NCBI GenBank assembly: GCA_002309655.1
Contig: DBXM01000033.1
Coordinates: 43,562 to 107,561, forward strand
DNA length: 64,000 nucleotides
Source of the DNA: Mageeibacillus sp. UBA1212
GTDB taxonomy: Bacteria; Bacillota; Clostridia; UBA1212
Direction: 5' to 3'
Under the pieces are notes generated by a model. The model was not told where the DNA came from. It was given only the letters and a program-made list of their open reading frames with translations, and did not search any database. Of this stretch, positions 40,823 to 49,759 are shown one piece after another (within the stretch, counting starts at the first letter, position 1; the number at the start of each line of letters is the position of its first letter). The position numbers were made by a program, and so were the translations under genes.

Positions 40823-41656
40823 ATGGATAAATTTCCGATTGGACTTCAACTTTATTCGGTGAGGGACGACCTGGCGGCCGATTTTGAAGGCACGCTTAAG
40901 GCTGTCGCTGAAATGGGCTACGACGGCGTGGAGTTCGCGGGTCTCTGCGGGAAGACCGCAAAAGAGGCGAAAGAGCTCTGCGAAAAGTACGGACTCGTTC
41001 CCGTTTCCGCCCACATTCCGTTCACCGACATGATGAATGATCCCGAAGGCACGATTTCCGAATACGCGGAGATCGGCGTGCGCTATATTGCGATTCCTTA
41101 TCTCACCGAGGAGTACAGACCCGGACACGAGAAATTCAACGAAGTCATCGAAGGCGCCAAAATTCTCGGCGCTGTCTGCAAAAAGTACGGCATTCAGCTT
41201 CTGTACCACAACCACGACTTTGAATTCGTCAAAATCGACGGCGAGTACGCACTCGACATTCTTTATAAAGAAGTTCCCGCGGACATTCTCGCCACCGAGC
41301 TGGACACCTGCTGGGTGAACGTTGGCGGCGCGGATCCTGCGGAATACATCAGGAAATACGCGGGAAGGTCGCCCGTGGTCCACCTGAAGGACTTCGTAAT
41401 GCCCGGAAAGAAGCCGGCGAAAATGTACGCGCTCATCGGTATCGACGACGGCGATCAGAAAGACGGCGAGAAGGAAGAGGCTTTCGGCTTCAGACCTGTC
41501 GGCTACGGCGTTCAGGACGTTCCCGGTCTGTTCGAGGCGTCGCGCGAAGCAGGCTCGGACTGGATAGTTGTCGAGCAGGACATGCCTTCGCTGGGAAAAA
41601 CTCCGCTTGAGTGCGCGAAAATGAGTATTGATTACATTAAAACGATAAACATATAA
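40823..41656 (+). CDS. sugar phosphate isomerase/epimerase (xylose-isomerase-like TIM barrel)
   Basis: 277 aa from ATG 40823, which has CGGAGG 7 bases upstream; 10 further open codons upstream are ignored. AP-endonuclease-2-type barrel: IGLQLYSVRDDL at the start, MGYDGVEFAGL, YHNHDFEFVK with a His ligand, ATELDTCWVNVGGADP and VVHLKDFVMP supply the Glu/Asp/His metal ligands seen in IolE/IolI-like isomerases. The substrate is probably a sugar, inositol or their keto derivative. It lies 14 bases before the Gfo/Idh/MocA oxidoreductase, a very common pairing for the breakdown of unusual sugars or polyols. Confidence 0.88.
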   Translation: MDKFPIGLQLYSVRDDLAADFEGTLKAVAEMGYDGVEFAGLCGKTAKEAKELCEKYGLVPVSAHIPFTDMMNDPEGTISEYAEIGVRYIAIPYLTEEYRPGHEKFNEVIEGAKILGAVCKKYGIQLLYHNHDFEFVKIDGEYALDILYKEVPADILATELDTCWVNVGGADPAEYIRKYAGRSPVVHLKDFVMPGKKPAKMYALIGIDDGDQKDGEKEEAFGFRPVGYGVQDVPGLFEASREAGSDWIVVEQDMPSLGKTPLECAKMSIDYIKTINI

Positions 41657-41670
41657 ATTCGGAGGTTAAT

Positions 41671-42816
41671 ATGTCAGATCAGGTATTGAACAGTTTTACA
41701 CCCACAGTTGAGAAAGAGGCCGAGAAAGCCGACAGAAAGTTCAGATACGGTATTATCGGTACCGGCTGGATAGCCGAGTCCCACGCTCTCGTTCTTAGAG
41801 ACATGGAAGACGTCGAGGTCGTCGCGATGGCTGACCTCATTCCCGGAAAAGCCGAGAGATTCGCGAAGAGATACGGCTTCGACCTCAGCAAAGTTCATTT
41901 CTATCCCTCTCACAAAGAGATGATCGACAACGAGCAGCTTGACGGCGTTTCCGTCTGCACCTACAACGCGACTCACGCGGAGTGCACGATCTACGCCTTA
42001 AAGCACGGTGTAAACGTTCTTCTCGAAAAGCCCTTCACGGTCACGACAGAAGAGGCGATTGAAGTTTGCAAGGCCGAGAAAGAATCCGGAAAACTTCTCT
42101 CCATCGGCTTCCAGCCCAGAATGGACCGCAACATGCAGGAGATCAAGCGCATCGTTGAGGCGGGCGAGCTCGGAAAGGTTTACTACATCAGAATCGGCGG
42201 CGGCAGAAGAAGAGGCATCCCGAACTCCACGTTCATCGAAAAGAGAACGGCCGGCATCGGCGCGCTCGGCGATATCGGCTGCTACGCTCTCGACATGGTA
42301 CTCAACGCTATCGGATACCCGAAGCCGCTCACGGTCACCGGTTACAAGTCGGCTTTCTTCGGACCCAACCCGAAATACAACAACCCCACCGACGCAAAGA
42401 GGTTCAACGTGGACGACTTCGCGGCCGGCTTTATCAGACTTGACGGCGACATCGTTGTCGACTTCATCACCTCCTGGGCTTCCCACATCAATACCCCGGG
42501 CGACACGATCATCCTCGGCACCGAGGGCGCGCTCAGAATTCCTTCCACAGAGTGCTGGAACGGTTCCGTCGGCGGTCAGATGACGCTCTACAAGGACGTC
42601 GCGGGACTCCAGACGGAGATCAAACTCCCGCTGCTTCCCGAGCTTCCGAGAGGTCTCTTCTACGAGAAGGTACGCTCCTTCATCGACGCCTGCCGTCACA
42701 ACCTTCCCGCGCCTGTTCCGTCCTCGCAGATTCTCTACAACCAGGCAATTATCGACGGTATCGTGAAGTCCTCCGAGCTCGGCAGAGAGATTGAGATCGA
42801 GATTCCGGAGATCTGA
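41671..42816 (+). CDS. Gfo/Idh/MocA family oxidoreductase
   Basis: 381 aa. The Rossmann loop is IIGTGWIAESHA near residue 29, the family's catalytic Lys lies in EKPFTV, and GDIGCYALDMVLNAIG is the substrate-side helix motif. An N-terminal extension of about 25 residues (PTVEKEAEKADRKFRYG) precedes the domain. Expected to oxidise or reduce a sugar or inositol using NAD(P). Cotranscribed with the isomerase gene just upstream; a terminator follows at 42882-42913. Substrate unknown. Confidence 0.9.
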   Translation: MSDQVLNSFTPTVEKEAEKADRKFRYGIIGTGWIAESHALVLRDMEDVEVVAMADLIPGKAERFAKRYGFDLSKVHFYPSHKEMIDNEQLDGVSVCTYNATHAECTIYALKHGVNVLLEKPFTVTTEEAIEVCKAEKESGKLLSIGFQPRMDRNMQEIKRIVEAGELGKVYYIRIGGGRRRGIPNSTFIEKRTAGIGALGDIGCYALDMVLNAIGYPKPLTVTGYKSAFFGPNPKYNNPTDAKRFNVDDFAAGFIRLDGDIVVDFITSWASHINTPGDTIILGTEGALRIPSTECWNGSVGGQMTLYKDVAGLQTEIKLPLLPELPRGLFYEKVRSFIDACRHNLPAPVPSSQILYNQAIIDGIVKSSELGREIEIEIPEI

Positions 42817-42881
42817 TCCGGAATTATAAACGGATTTCCCGTTTCTAGTAGCATTGAAGCTGCACTTAATTATTGATTTGC

Positions 42882-42913
42882 GGCGCCTGTCTTTCACGGC
42901 AGGCGCCTTTCTC
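42882..42913 (+). terminator. terminator of the isomerase/oxidoreductase operon
   Basis: Perfect 8-bp stem GGCGCCTG (42882-42889) / CAGGCGCC (42900-42907) followed by TTTCTC. Confidence 0.75.
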
Positions 42914-42971
42914 GACAAAAGAAGCGTTGTTTTCGCTTGAGATTCTTATAGAAACTTCAAGGTTTATTTAG

Positions 42972-42977
42972 TATAAT
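42972..42977 (+). promoter_or_regulatory. -10 element of the ABC transporter gene
   Basis: Perfect TATAAT, 29 bases before the start codon; the -35 is not clear. Confidence 0.45.
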
Positions 42978-43006
42978 TATGCGGAAAAACACCGGGGAAG
43001 GTCGTT

Positions 43007-46000
43007 ATGCTTCAACTTGCAGATATTTCAAAATCATATAAGCTGACAGGACAGAAGGTGGAGGCGCTCAAAAACGTATCGCTCAGCTTCGGCAGGAGCG
43101 AGTTTGTTGCCGTCCTCGGACCTTCGGGTTGCGGCAAGACGACACTTCTCAACGTCATTGGCGGACTCGACAGATACGATTCGGGCGACCTGATCATTGA
43201 AGGCCGTTCCACCAAAAAGTACCGGGACAGGGACTGGGACACCTACAGGAATCATTCCTGCGGGTTCGTTTTCCAGAGCTACAACCTCATCCCGCACCAG
43301 ACAGTTTTCTCCAACGTGGAGATCTCGCTCACGCTTGCCGGCATCAAGTCGAAGGAACGTAAAAAACGCGTCAACGAGGCGCTTGAAAGCGTCGGGCTGA
43401 CCGATCAGAAAAACAAGAAACCGAACCAGATGTCCGGCGGTCAGATGCAACGTGTCGCAATTGCGCGCGCACTCGTGAACAACCCCGAAATACTTCTTGC
43501 CGACGAGCCAACCGGAGCACTCGACAGCAAGACCTCCGAGCAGATCATGAAGATACTCTCCGGCATCTCGAAGGACAGGCTCATCATTATGGTGACGCAC
43601 AACCCGGAGCTTGCGGAGAAGTACGCAACGAGGATCATAAAGCTTAAGGACGGCTGCGTCATTTCCGACGAACCCAACGTCCCGGTAATTGAAAAACAGA
43701 ATGTTTCAAGCAAGACCGTTGAGGCCGCTCCTTCAGGCGAAACAGAGTCTGTAAACGAATCGCCGGAAAGCAAAGACGGGTTGCCCGTTTTTACCGAAAA
43801 CAAGGGAATAATCGAAGAGGCTGCAAAGCGTTTCAGAATGCTTTCCGAAGACTACACGGAGGCCGAATACGCACACTTCGGACTTATTGAGGAGGCGGAA
43901 AAAGCCGCTCAAAGAGTCTCTTCAGGTGATGAGGAAGAACACGCCCCGGACGGTTCAGAAGACGCGAAAACTTCGCCTGAAAACGCTGACAACAATTCAC
44001 GCGCCAACTATTCCAAAGGTCGCAAAAAGCGCACTTCAATGTCCTTCTTAACCGCGCTGTCGCTGTCGTTCAACAACCTTCTGACAAAGAAGGGCAGAAC
44101 GTTCATGACCGCGTTCGCGGGCAGTATCGGCATCATCGGTATCGCGCTGATTCTTGCGATGTCAACAGGCGTCAACCGGTTCATCGACAACGTGCAGAAA
44201 GACACGCTTTCTTCATACCCGATTTCGATCGAGGCGGAGGAGGTGGACCTTTCTTCGATCATTGCGCAGATGGCCGACAACACCGCCGAAAAAGAGCCCC
44301 ACGAACCCGGAATGATTTATTCAAGTTCGCAGGCGTACGACATGTTCAACGCGTTTTTCAGCGCTACTAAGAACACGAACAACCTGGTTCCGTTCAAAAA
44401 ATGGCTCGACGCCGAAATGGCAAAGGGACCGGCCGAGAACCGAAACGGAAGAAAAGGAAATAGCGAGACAAGACTTTACGACGTCGTCACAGCCGTGCGC
44501 TACGGCTACAATCTGAGTCTCAAAACTTTTGTCAAGGACGAAAACGGGGAATACCGTTCGACCGATCTATCCGCCCTCTACAGCGCGGCGGGAAGCGACA
44601 GCGGTATGTATTCCATCTTTTCACAGTCCGAATCCGGCGGCAGTTCATTCTCACTGTGGCACGAGCTCCTTCCCGGCAAGGACGGCGAAATTGTGTCACA
44701 GATGATCAAGGACCAGTACGACCTTCTGTACGGACGCTGGCCCGAAAACCCCGAGGACATCGTGATCGTCGTCGACAGAAACAACGAGGTCAACGACCTC
44801 GCGTTTTACACGCTTGGGCTGATGGGCGAGGACGAGCTTCGGAAAATGATCGCTGCGGCGATGTCAAGAACCGTAATCGAAAACGAGACGCATTATATTT
44901 CATACGAAGACCTGGCGACCGCCGAAATAATGATGGTTCTTCCGGCGGACCTTTACACCGACCAGGACGGCGACGGTGTGTTTCAGTACTCGGGCGACGA
45001 CAAATCGCTCCTGTCGATGATCGTCAGAAACGGCCTTAAACTCAACATCTGCGGAGTTATCAAGCAGAACCCGGACGCGACTTCGACCGGAATTTCCGCC
45101 TCGGCCGTTTTCTGCTACACTAAGCTGCTCACGGATTACGTGATCGAAAACAACTCAAAATCGCCGGCCGCGAAGGCGCTTCTTGAATCCGAGGGCAGCA
45201 ATTTCGATATTCTGACCGGAAAACCGTTCACGATCGAGGAGGACGTGCTTACCGATGAAGAGAAAGCCGCGAAGACAAAAGATGCCGTCGGGAATATGAC
45301 CGACGCCGAAAAAGCGGCGCTCTTCAGGAAGATTGTGACGACGCCGGACGAGAAATACATTAAAGAGCAGCTTGAGAAGATAATCGTTACCGACAACCGC
45401 GAGGAAGCGGAAAAGATGATTGCCGAGAACTACGGCCTCGACGTCTCGTTCATTTCCGACTACCTGAAATCCTACACCGACGAGGAGCTCTTCGCGATGA
45501 TCAGGGAAGGCGCCGAGCAGACAATCCGCGAGAATTTCGCGAAGGAAGCGGAGAGCAGGATTGAAGCCACAATCACGACCCCCACTGCCGAGGAACACGA
45601 ACTGTTCAAGCAGATGATCCTCGCGATGAACCCGGGACGTGAAAAAGCGACCGCGCTGATACTTAATTACTGGAACGAAATCGGCGCGATGCCGGCGGAG
45701 ACTGCTGCGGCCTACCTTGCGTCCCTTGACGACATTTCGTTCTCGGTGTTTTACGACCGTGTCCTTGACACGATGACCGACGCGCTTTACGCGGAACGGG
45801 CCGCAGGTGACGAAGCGGTCGCCGAGAGGAAGCTTGCCGCCGCACTTGACGAAGAGATTAAGAATGCGGACACGTTAAAACTCGCGGAGTATTACGTATT
45901 GATTTCGAAATCGGAAGTCTCGGAGAACACTTACGACAAGAACCTCGAGACCCTCGGCATTCTCGACACCGAAAATCCGGCGTATATAAGAATCTATCCG

Positions 46001-46540
46001 GTATCGTTCGAGGACAAGGACACCATCGCGGAAATGATTTCCGAATACAACGAAGGCGTCGAAAAGGACGACCAGATTTCGTACACCGACTACGTCGCGG
46101 CGCTTATGTCGGGAATTACGACGATCATCAACGCGATTTCGTACGTTCTAATTGCGTTCGTGGCAGTCTCGCTGGTAGTTTCTTCTATAATGATCGGAAT
46201 CATCACCTACATTTCCGTGCTCGAACGCACGAAGGAAATCGGAATACTGAGGTCTGTCGGCGCTTCCAAGAACGACGTCTCCCGCGTATTCACCGCCGAA
46301 ACCCTTATTATTGGGCTGATTTCGGGAATTATCGGCATCGGCGCTTCGCTGTTGCTCTGCATTCCCGTCAACATAATCATTCACTATTACACGAATATCG
46401 GCACGATAAACGCCGTGCTACCGTGGCAGGCATGCATTGTGCTCGTTATAATAAGTATGCTGCTGACGCTTATCGCGGGGCTGTTCCCGTCGAGGTCGGC
46501 GGCGCACAAGGATCCTGTGGAAGCCCTCAGGACAGAATAA
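43007..46540 (+). CDS. MacB-like ABC transporter, ATPase fused to FtsX-type permease
   Basis: 1177 aa, far above the 650 aa of E. coli MacB. ATPase domain at 1-225: Walker A GPSGCGKTT (39-47), signature MSGGQMQRVAIARAL (about 142-156) and Walker B ILLADEPTGALD. An acidic Ser/Glu-rich linker follows (about 226-345), then a first membrane helix near residue 365 (TFMTAFAGSIGIIGIALILA). A very large outside region (about 390-1040) is followed by three helices (about 1045-1165) with the FtsX pattern ERTKEIGILRSVGASKNDV. Such proteins act by mechanotransmission rather than classical transport, for example in lipoprotein or antibiotic handling. The outer domain is not recognised. Confidence 0.9.
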   Translation: MLQLADISKSYKLTGQKVEALKNVSLSFGRSEFVAVLGPSGCGKTTLLNVIGGLDRYDSGDLIIEGRSTKKYRDRDWDTYRNHSCGFVFQSYNLIPHQTVFSNVEISLTLAGIKSKERKKRVNEALESVGLTDQKNKKPNQMSGGQMQRVAIARALVNNPEILLADEPTGALDSKTSEQIMKILSGISKDRLIIMVTHNPELAEKYATRIIKLKDGCVISDEPNVPVIEKQNVSSKTVEAAPSGETESVNESPESKDGLPVFTENKGIIEEAAKRFRMLSEDYTEAEYAHFGLIEEAEKAAQRVSSGDEEEHAPDGSEDAKTSPENADNNSRANYSKGRKKRTSMSFLTALSLSFNNLLTKKGRTFMTAFAGSIGIIGIALILAMSTGVNRFIDNVQKDTLSSYPISIEAEEVDLSSIIAQMADNTAEKEPHEPGMIYSSSQAYDMFNAFFSATKNTNNLVPFKKWLDAEMAKGPAENRNGRKGNSETRLYDVVTAVRYGYNLSLKTFVKDENGEYRSTDLSALYSAAGSDSGMYSIFSQSESGGSSFSLWHELLPGKDGEIVSQMIKDQYDLLYGRWPENPEDIVIVVDRNNEVNDLAFYTLGLMGEDELRKMIAAAMSRTVIENETHYISYEDLATAEIMMVLPADLYTDQDGDGVFQYSGDDKSLLSMIVRNGLKLNICGVIKQNPDATSTGISASAVFCYTKLLTDYVIENNSKSPAAKALLESEGSNFDILTGKPFTIEEDVLTDEEKAAKTKDAVGNMTDAEKAALFRKIVTTPDEKYIKEQLEKIIVTDNREEAEKMIAENYGLDVSFISDYLKSYTDEELFAMIREGAEQTIRENFAKEAESRIEATITTPTAEEHELFKQMILAMNPGREKATALILNYWNEIGAMPAETAAAYLASLDDISFSVFYDRVLDTMTDALYAERAAGDEAVAERKLAAALDEEIKNADTLKLAEYYVLISKSEVSENTYDKNLETLGILDTENPAYIRIYPVSFEDKDTIAEMISEYNEGVEKDDQISYTDYVAALMSGITTIINAISYVLIAFVAVSLVVSSIMIGIITYISVLERTKEIGILRSVGASKNDVSRVFTAETLIIGLISGIIGIGASLLLCIPVNIIIHYYTNIGTINAVLPWQACIVLVIISMLLTLIAGLFPSRSAAHKDPVEALRTE

Positions 46541-46567
46541 ACAACTTTCTACAAAGGAGAATCATAT

Positions 46568-47533
46568 ATGGATCACAATATTGAATTTTTGACAGGCTAC
46601 GTCGAAAAGAACGGAATAGAGGCGCTTGTGACGACAGGCGAGTACGCGGTAAACCTTCAGTACGAGAACCTTCTGAGAGTTCTCGACGCCGGCACCAAGT
46701 CGCTCAGCGAATACGTGGGCGTCATTTTCGTCGCGGGACCTTCCGCATCCGGAAAGACCACTTTTTCGAAGCGCCTCGCCGACAAGATCCGCTCGACCGG
46801 AGTCAACGTTTCACTTTTGTCGCTGGACAACTTCTACCACGACTCAGAGTACACCAAGAACAGACAGGTGAAAATGGGCCTGATTCCGCCCGGTTCCAAC
46901 GACGTGGACTACGAGTGCGTCGACGCGTTCGACGTTTCCAAGTTTAAATCCTGCGTGCAGAAGTTTATCGCGGGCGAGACGGTAATGCTTCCGAAGTTCG
47001 ACTTCATGATCGGAAAGCAGATCCAGGGCGCCGGCGGTAAGATCGTCAGGAAGGGCAAGGACCTTCTGATCGTCGAGGGCATCCAGACGATGAACCCGAA
47101 GATCTTTAAAGGTTTCTCGGCGGATTTCAAGTACAAGATCTACATCTGCCCGTTTGACTCGTACTCGTTCAGCGGCTCAAAGGCGAGAATCACGCCACAG
47201 TCGGTCAGGTTCATGCGCAGAACCAACCGCGATTTCGAGACGCGCAACGCGGACATTTTAAGAACGCTGGAGATGTGGCCCAGCGTCAGGAACGGCGAAG
47301 AAAAGTACATCAAGCCGCAGAAAAAATACGCGGACTACTTCTTCAATTCCTCCTACGTTTACGAGATTTTCTACCTCTGCTCGAAGATCGCGGAGATGGC
47401 GGAAAATCTGACGGAAGAGGAGAGAAAGACTGTCTCAACGGTCATTCCGATCGACGCGATTGCGGGCGTGAAGAGCGTTCGCGAGCTCAAGCTGCCGCAG
47501 GATTCCGTGTTCAACGAATTCTATTTCGGGTAA
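46568..47533 (+). CDS. uridine-kinase-like / phosphoribulokinase-family kinase
   Basis: 321 aa. P-loop GPSASGKTT at residues 57-65, followed by LLSLDNFYHD (the Asp-x-x-Tyr/His-Asp motif of uridine kinases) and LLIVEGIQTMNP. Many Clostridia carry a longer nucleoside kinase with an N-terminal TGS domain; this one has only about 50 residues before the P-loop. Likely phosphorylates uridine/cytidine or a related small molecule. It lies 27 bases after the ABC transporter with AAAGGAG before the ATG, and a terminator follows. Confidence 0.82.
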   Translation: MDHNIEFLTGYVEKNGIEALVTTGEYAVNLQYENLLRVLDAGTKSLSEYVGVIFVAGPSASGKTTFSKRLADKIRSTGVNVSLLSLDNFYHDSEYTKNRQVKMGLIPPGSNDVDYECVDAFDVSKFKSCVQKFIAGETVMLPKFDFMIGKQIQGAGGKIVRKGKDLLIVEGIQTMNPKIFKGFSADFKYKIYICPFDSYSFSGSKARITPQSVRFMRRTNRDFETRNADILRTLEMWPSVRNGEEKYIKPQKKYADYFFNSSYVYEIFYLCSKIAEMAENLTEEERKTVSTVIPIDAIAGVKSVRELKLPQDSVFNEFYFG

Positions 47534-47563
47534 ATCAAGCGACATATTATTACAAGCGAACTT

Positions 47564-47598
47564 TCCCGTCTCTCCGCGTCAGGTGAGGCGGGATTTTT
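47564..47598 (+). terminator. Rho-independent terminator
   Basis: 9-bp stem TCCCGTCTC (47564-47572) / GAGGCGGGA (47585-47593; one G-U pair) followed by TTTTT. Confidence 0.85.
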
Positions 47599-47679
47599 AT
47601 AGCTCTAAGCGACTGCCGAAACTCATTCCCGATTATTTAATATTTTGCGCGTTATGTGCGCGCAATTTAAAATCCGACC

Positions 47680-47708
47680 TTGAAATCCGGCGCGAAGAAT
47701 TGTATAAT
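47680..47708 (+). promoter_or_regulatory. promoter of the propeller/Big-2 lipoprotein gene
   Basis: TTGAAA (47680-47685), a 17-base spacer and perfect TATAAT (47703-47708), 51 bases before the start codon. Confidence 0.7.
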
Positions 47709-47759
47709 GAACACAGTTGGCGACAACCGACAACCTATATAAAAAACGGAGGTAATTTC

Positions 47760-49658
47760 ATGTCAAAACTCAGAAGAATTTTCATGATGATAATTAGCGG
47801 AATTCTTTCTCTGCTTTTGCTTACGTCCTGCACCGTAACGCCCGGAAACAATCCCGGGAAGACAGATGATCCGAACAATCCGTCAGAGGAGCCGACTCCC
47901 GACGAGATAATGCCCGGACGCGAATTCGACGACGAGCTTCCGAGAGTTCAGCCGGTCGAGAACACTCACTTCCACTTCGAGACCGTCGACACCGGCTTCA
48001 ACGTTTACTGCGCGGTTGAGGGCAAGTGGGGCTACAGATACGCTCCGAGCATTTTGTACTATCCCGACGGAACTATGGACGCCTGGTTCGCGACGCCCGG
48101 AACGAGCGGCGAATGGGACTGGTTTACGTGGAAGCACTCCGACGACGGCGGCAAGACTTGGTCGGAAGAGAAGCTCGTTCTTCAGCCGACTCCCGATTCG
48201 ATGGACCACTATTCCGTATGCGACCCCGGCGTAATTTATTTTGGCGGCTGGTACTACCTCGGCTACACTTCGACAATCGTAAGCACGAACGGCGGTATCA
48301 ACAACAACGTTTTCGTCGCGCGTTCGAGAAAGCCTGACGGACCGTACGAGAAGTGGAACGGAAACGGCTGGGGCGGCGATCCGCAGCCTATCGTTTACTA
48401 CAACGAAGCCGACGCGTCATGGGGCGCCGGCGAGCCGAGCTTTGTCGAGCTTGACGGCAAACTCTACATTTACTACACGTGGGCTTCCGACGTGGGTGAA
48501 TACGAGTACGTATCGATCGCGGATTCAACCTCCGAAAACTGGCCCGCGACGATGGAATTCAAGGGCATGGCCTTCAAGAAGACAGGCGACCAGTTCGACG
48601 TCTGCTACTGTGAAGACGTCGGCCTTTTCCTCGGCGTTCAGACTTACAACAGATTCACTGCCAACAGCGGCATTCAGCTCTACGAGTCCAAGGACGGCAT
48701 TCATTTTATCAAAGGAGAGTTCATCAAGAAGAATATCGCCCAGATGTGCCACAACATGGGTATTTCAAAGCGCTCCAACGGCCACATCCAGCTCAAGGAC
48801 AACCTGATGCTCGGTTACGCGTTCGCTCCCGGCGTCGGCAACGACTTCTGGGGCAAGTGGGCGACAAGATTCGTTTTCATCAACCTTGAGACGTACCAGG
48901 GCGACCTCAGAAAAGAATCCAAGAGCGACAAGAACGTACTCATCACAGACGCGTTCTGGCCTCCTGTAGAGAACCCGGTTCCCGAGGGACTTACGACGCT
49001 TCCTCACCTTGTGAAAGTCAACACGGGGTCTACTTACGGCGATCTCGACGTCGCGTGGATCGACTCGAACATCAAGACGCACAAGATTGTCGAGGATGCA
49101 GACGTTGCAAAAATATCATTCTCGAATTACGACACTTCGCTCATCAAATTCGACGGCAAGAAGATCGTTGCGCTTAAAGAGGGCAAAACCGAGGTTACAG
49201 CCACTTACGAAGGCTACAGCATAACTTTCAAGGTCTACGTCTATCCCGAGAACTTCGTGTTTGATCAGTCGTTCCCGGCTATCGAGAGCGTTACTGCGGT
49301 TCAGCCCGAGATGACGATCTATAATGGCAAGGCCAACGGCGCGAAGCACAAGCCGCAGGTAAGGGGCCTCGTAAAGTTCGTCGACGACACTTGGGGAGAG
49401 TGCTACAATGACTCAACCAAGAAACACGCCGACTATCCTGCAATGGTACCGTCCGAGCATTATCCCGTCACTTACACCTCCAGCGACACGGGAATAGTCA
49501 CTGTTACAAAGACCGGACAGCTCCAGGCAAAGGGTCTCGGCGACGCGGTCATTACGGCTCAGATCGGAGACGACCCGAAGAACTCCTACACGGTTACAAT
49601 CCACGTCGTAGAGCCGCCCGCCGAGTTCAACTGGTCCGAAGCCGACTATAAGTGGTAA
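47760..49658 (+). CDS. lipoprotein with five-bladed-propeller glycosidase-like domain and Big-2 repeats
   Basis: 632 aa from ATG 47760 (CGGAGG upstream and a signal peptide directly after it). Lipobox LLTSC, then a Pro/Asp linker. Residues about 60-400 have the blade pattern of GH43/GH32-like five-bladed propellers: YAPSILYYPDGTMDAWFATP, SDDGGKTWSEE, CDPGVIYFGGWYYLGYTS, GEPSFVELDGKLYIYYTWAS. Two bacterial Ig-like (Big-2) domains follow, ending VTATYEGYSITFKVYV and VITAQIGDDPKNSYTVTIHV. Predicted surface glycan-binding or glycan-cleaving protein. Catalytic residues were not assigned. It stands alone between its own promoter and terminator. Confidence 0.72.
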   Translation: MSKLRRIFMMIISGILSLLLLTSCTVTPGNNPGKTDDPNNPSEEPTPDEIMPGREFDDELPRVQPVENTHFHFETVDTGFNVYCAVEGKWGYRYAPSILYYPDGTMDAWFATPGTSGEWDWFTWKHSDDGGKTWSEEKLVLQPTPDSMDHYSVCDPGVIYFGGWYYLGYTSTIVSTNGGINNNVFVARSRKPDGPYEKWNGNGWGGDPQPIVYYNEADASWGAGEPSFVELDGKLYIYYTWASDVGEYEYVSIADSTSENWPATMEFKGMAFKKTGDQFDVCYCEDVGLFLGVQTYNRFTANSGIQLYESKDGIHFIKGEFIKKNIAQMCHNMGISKRSNGHIQLKDNLMLGYAFAPGVGNDFWGKWATRFVFINLETYQGDLRKESKSDKNVLITDAFWPPVENPVPEGLTTLPHLVKVNTGSTYGDLDVAWIDSNIKTHKIVEDADVAKISFSNYDTSLIKFDGKKIVALKEGKTEVTATYEGYSITFKVYVYPENFVFDQSFPAIESVTAVQPEMTIYNGKANGAKHKPQVRGLVKFVDDTWGECYNDSTKKHADYPAMVPSEHYPVTYTSSDTGIVTVTKTGQLQAKGLGDAVITAQIGDDPKNSYTVTIHVVEPPAEFNWSEADYKW

Positions 49659-49696
49659 TCAAACAATGATACCGCGGATGACGGCATAAACACCCA

Positions 49697-49733
49697 AGGC
49701 AGCGGCCGCGTTTAAATGCGGCTGTTGCCTTTT
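49697..49733 (+). terminator. terminator of the propeller lipoprotein gene
   Basis: 13-base arms AGGCAGCGGCCGC (49697-49709) / GCGGCTGTTGCCT (49718-49730) with two G-U pairs, then a short T run. Confidence 0.65.
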
Positions 49734-49759
49734 GCAAATTAAATCACCGGGAGAGACAA

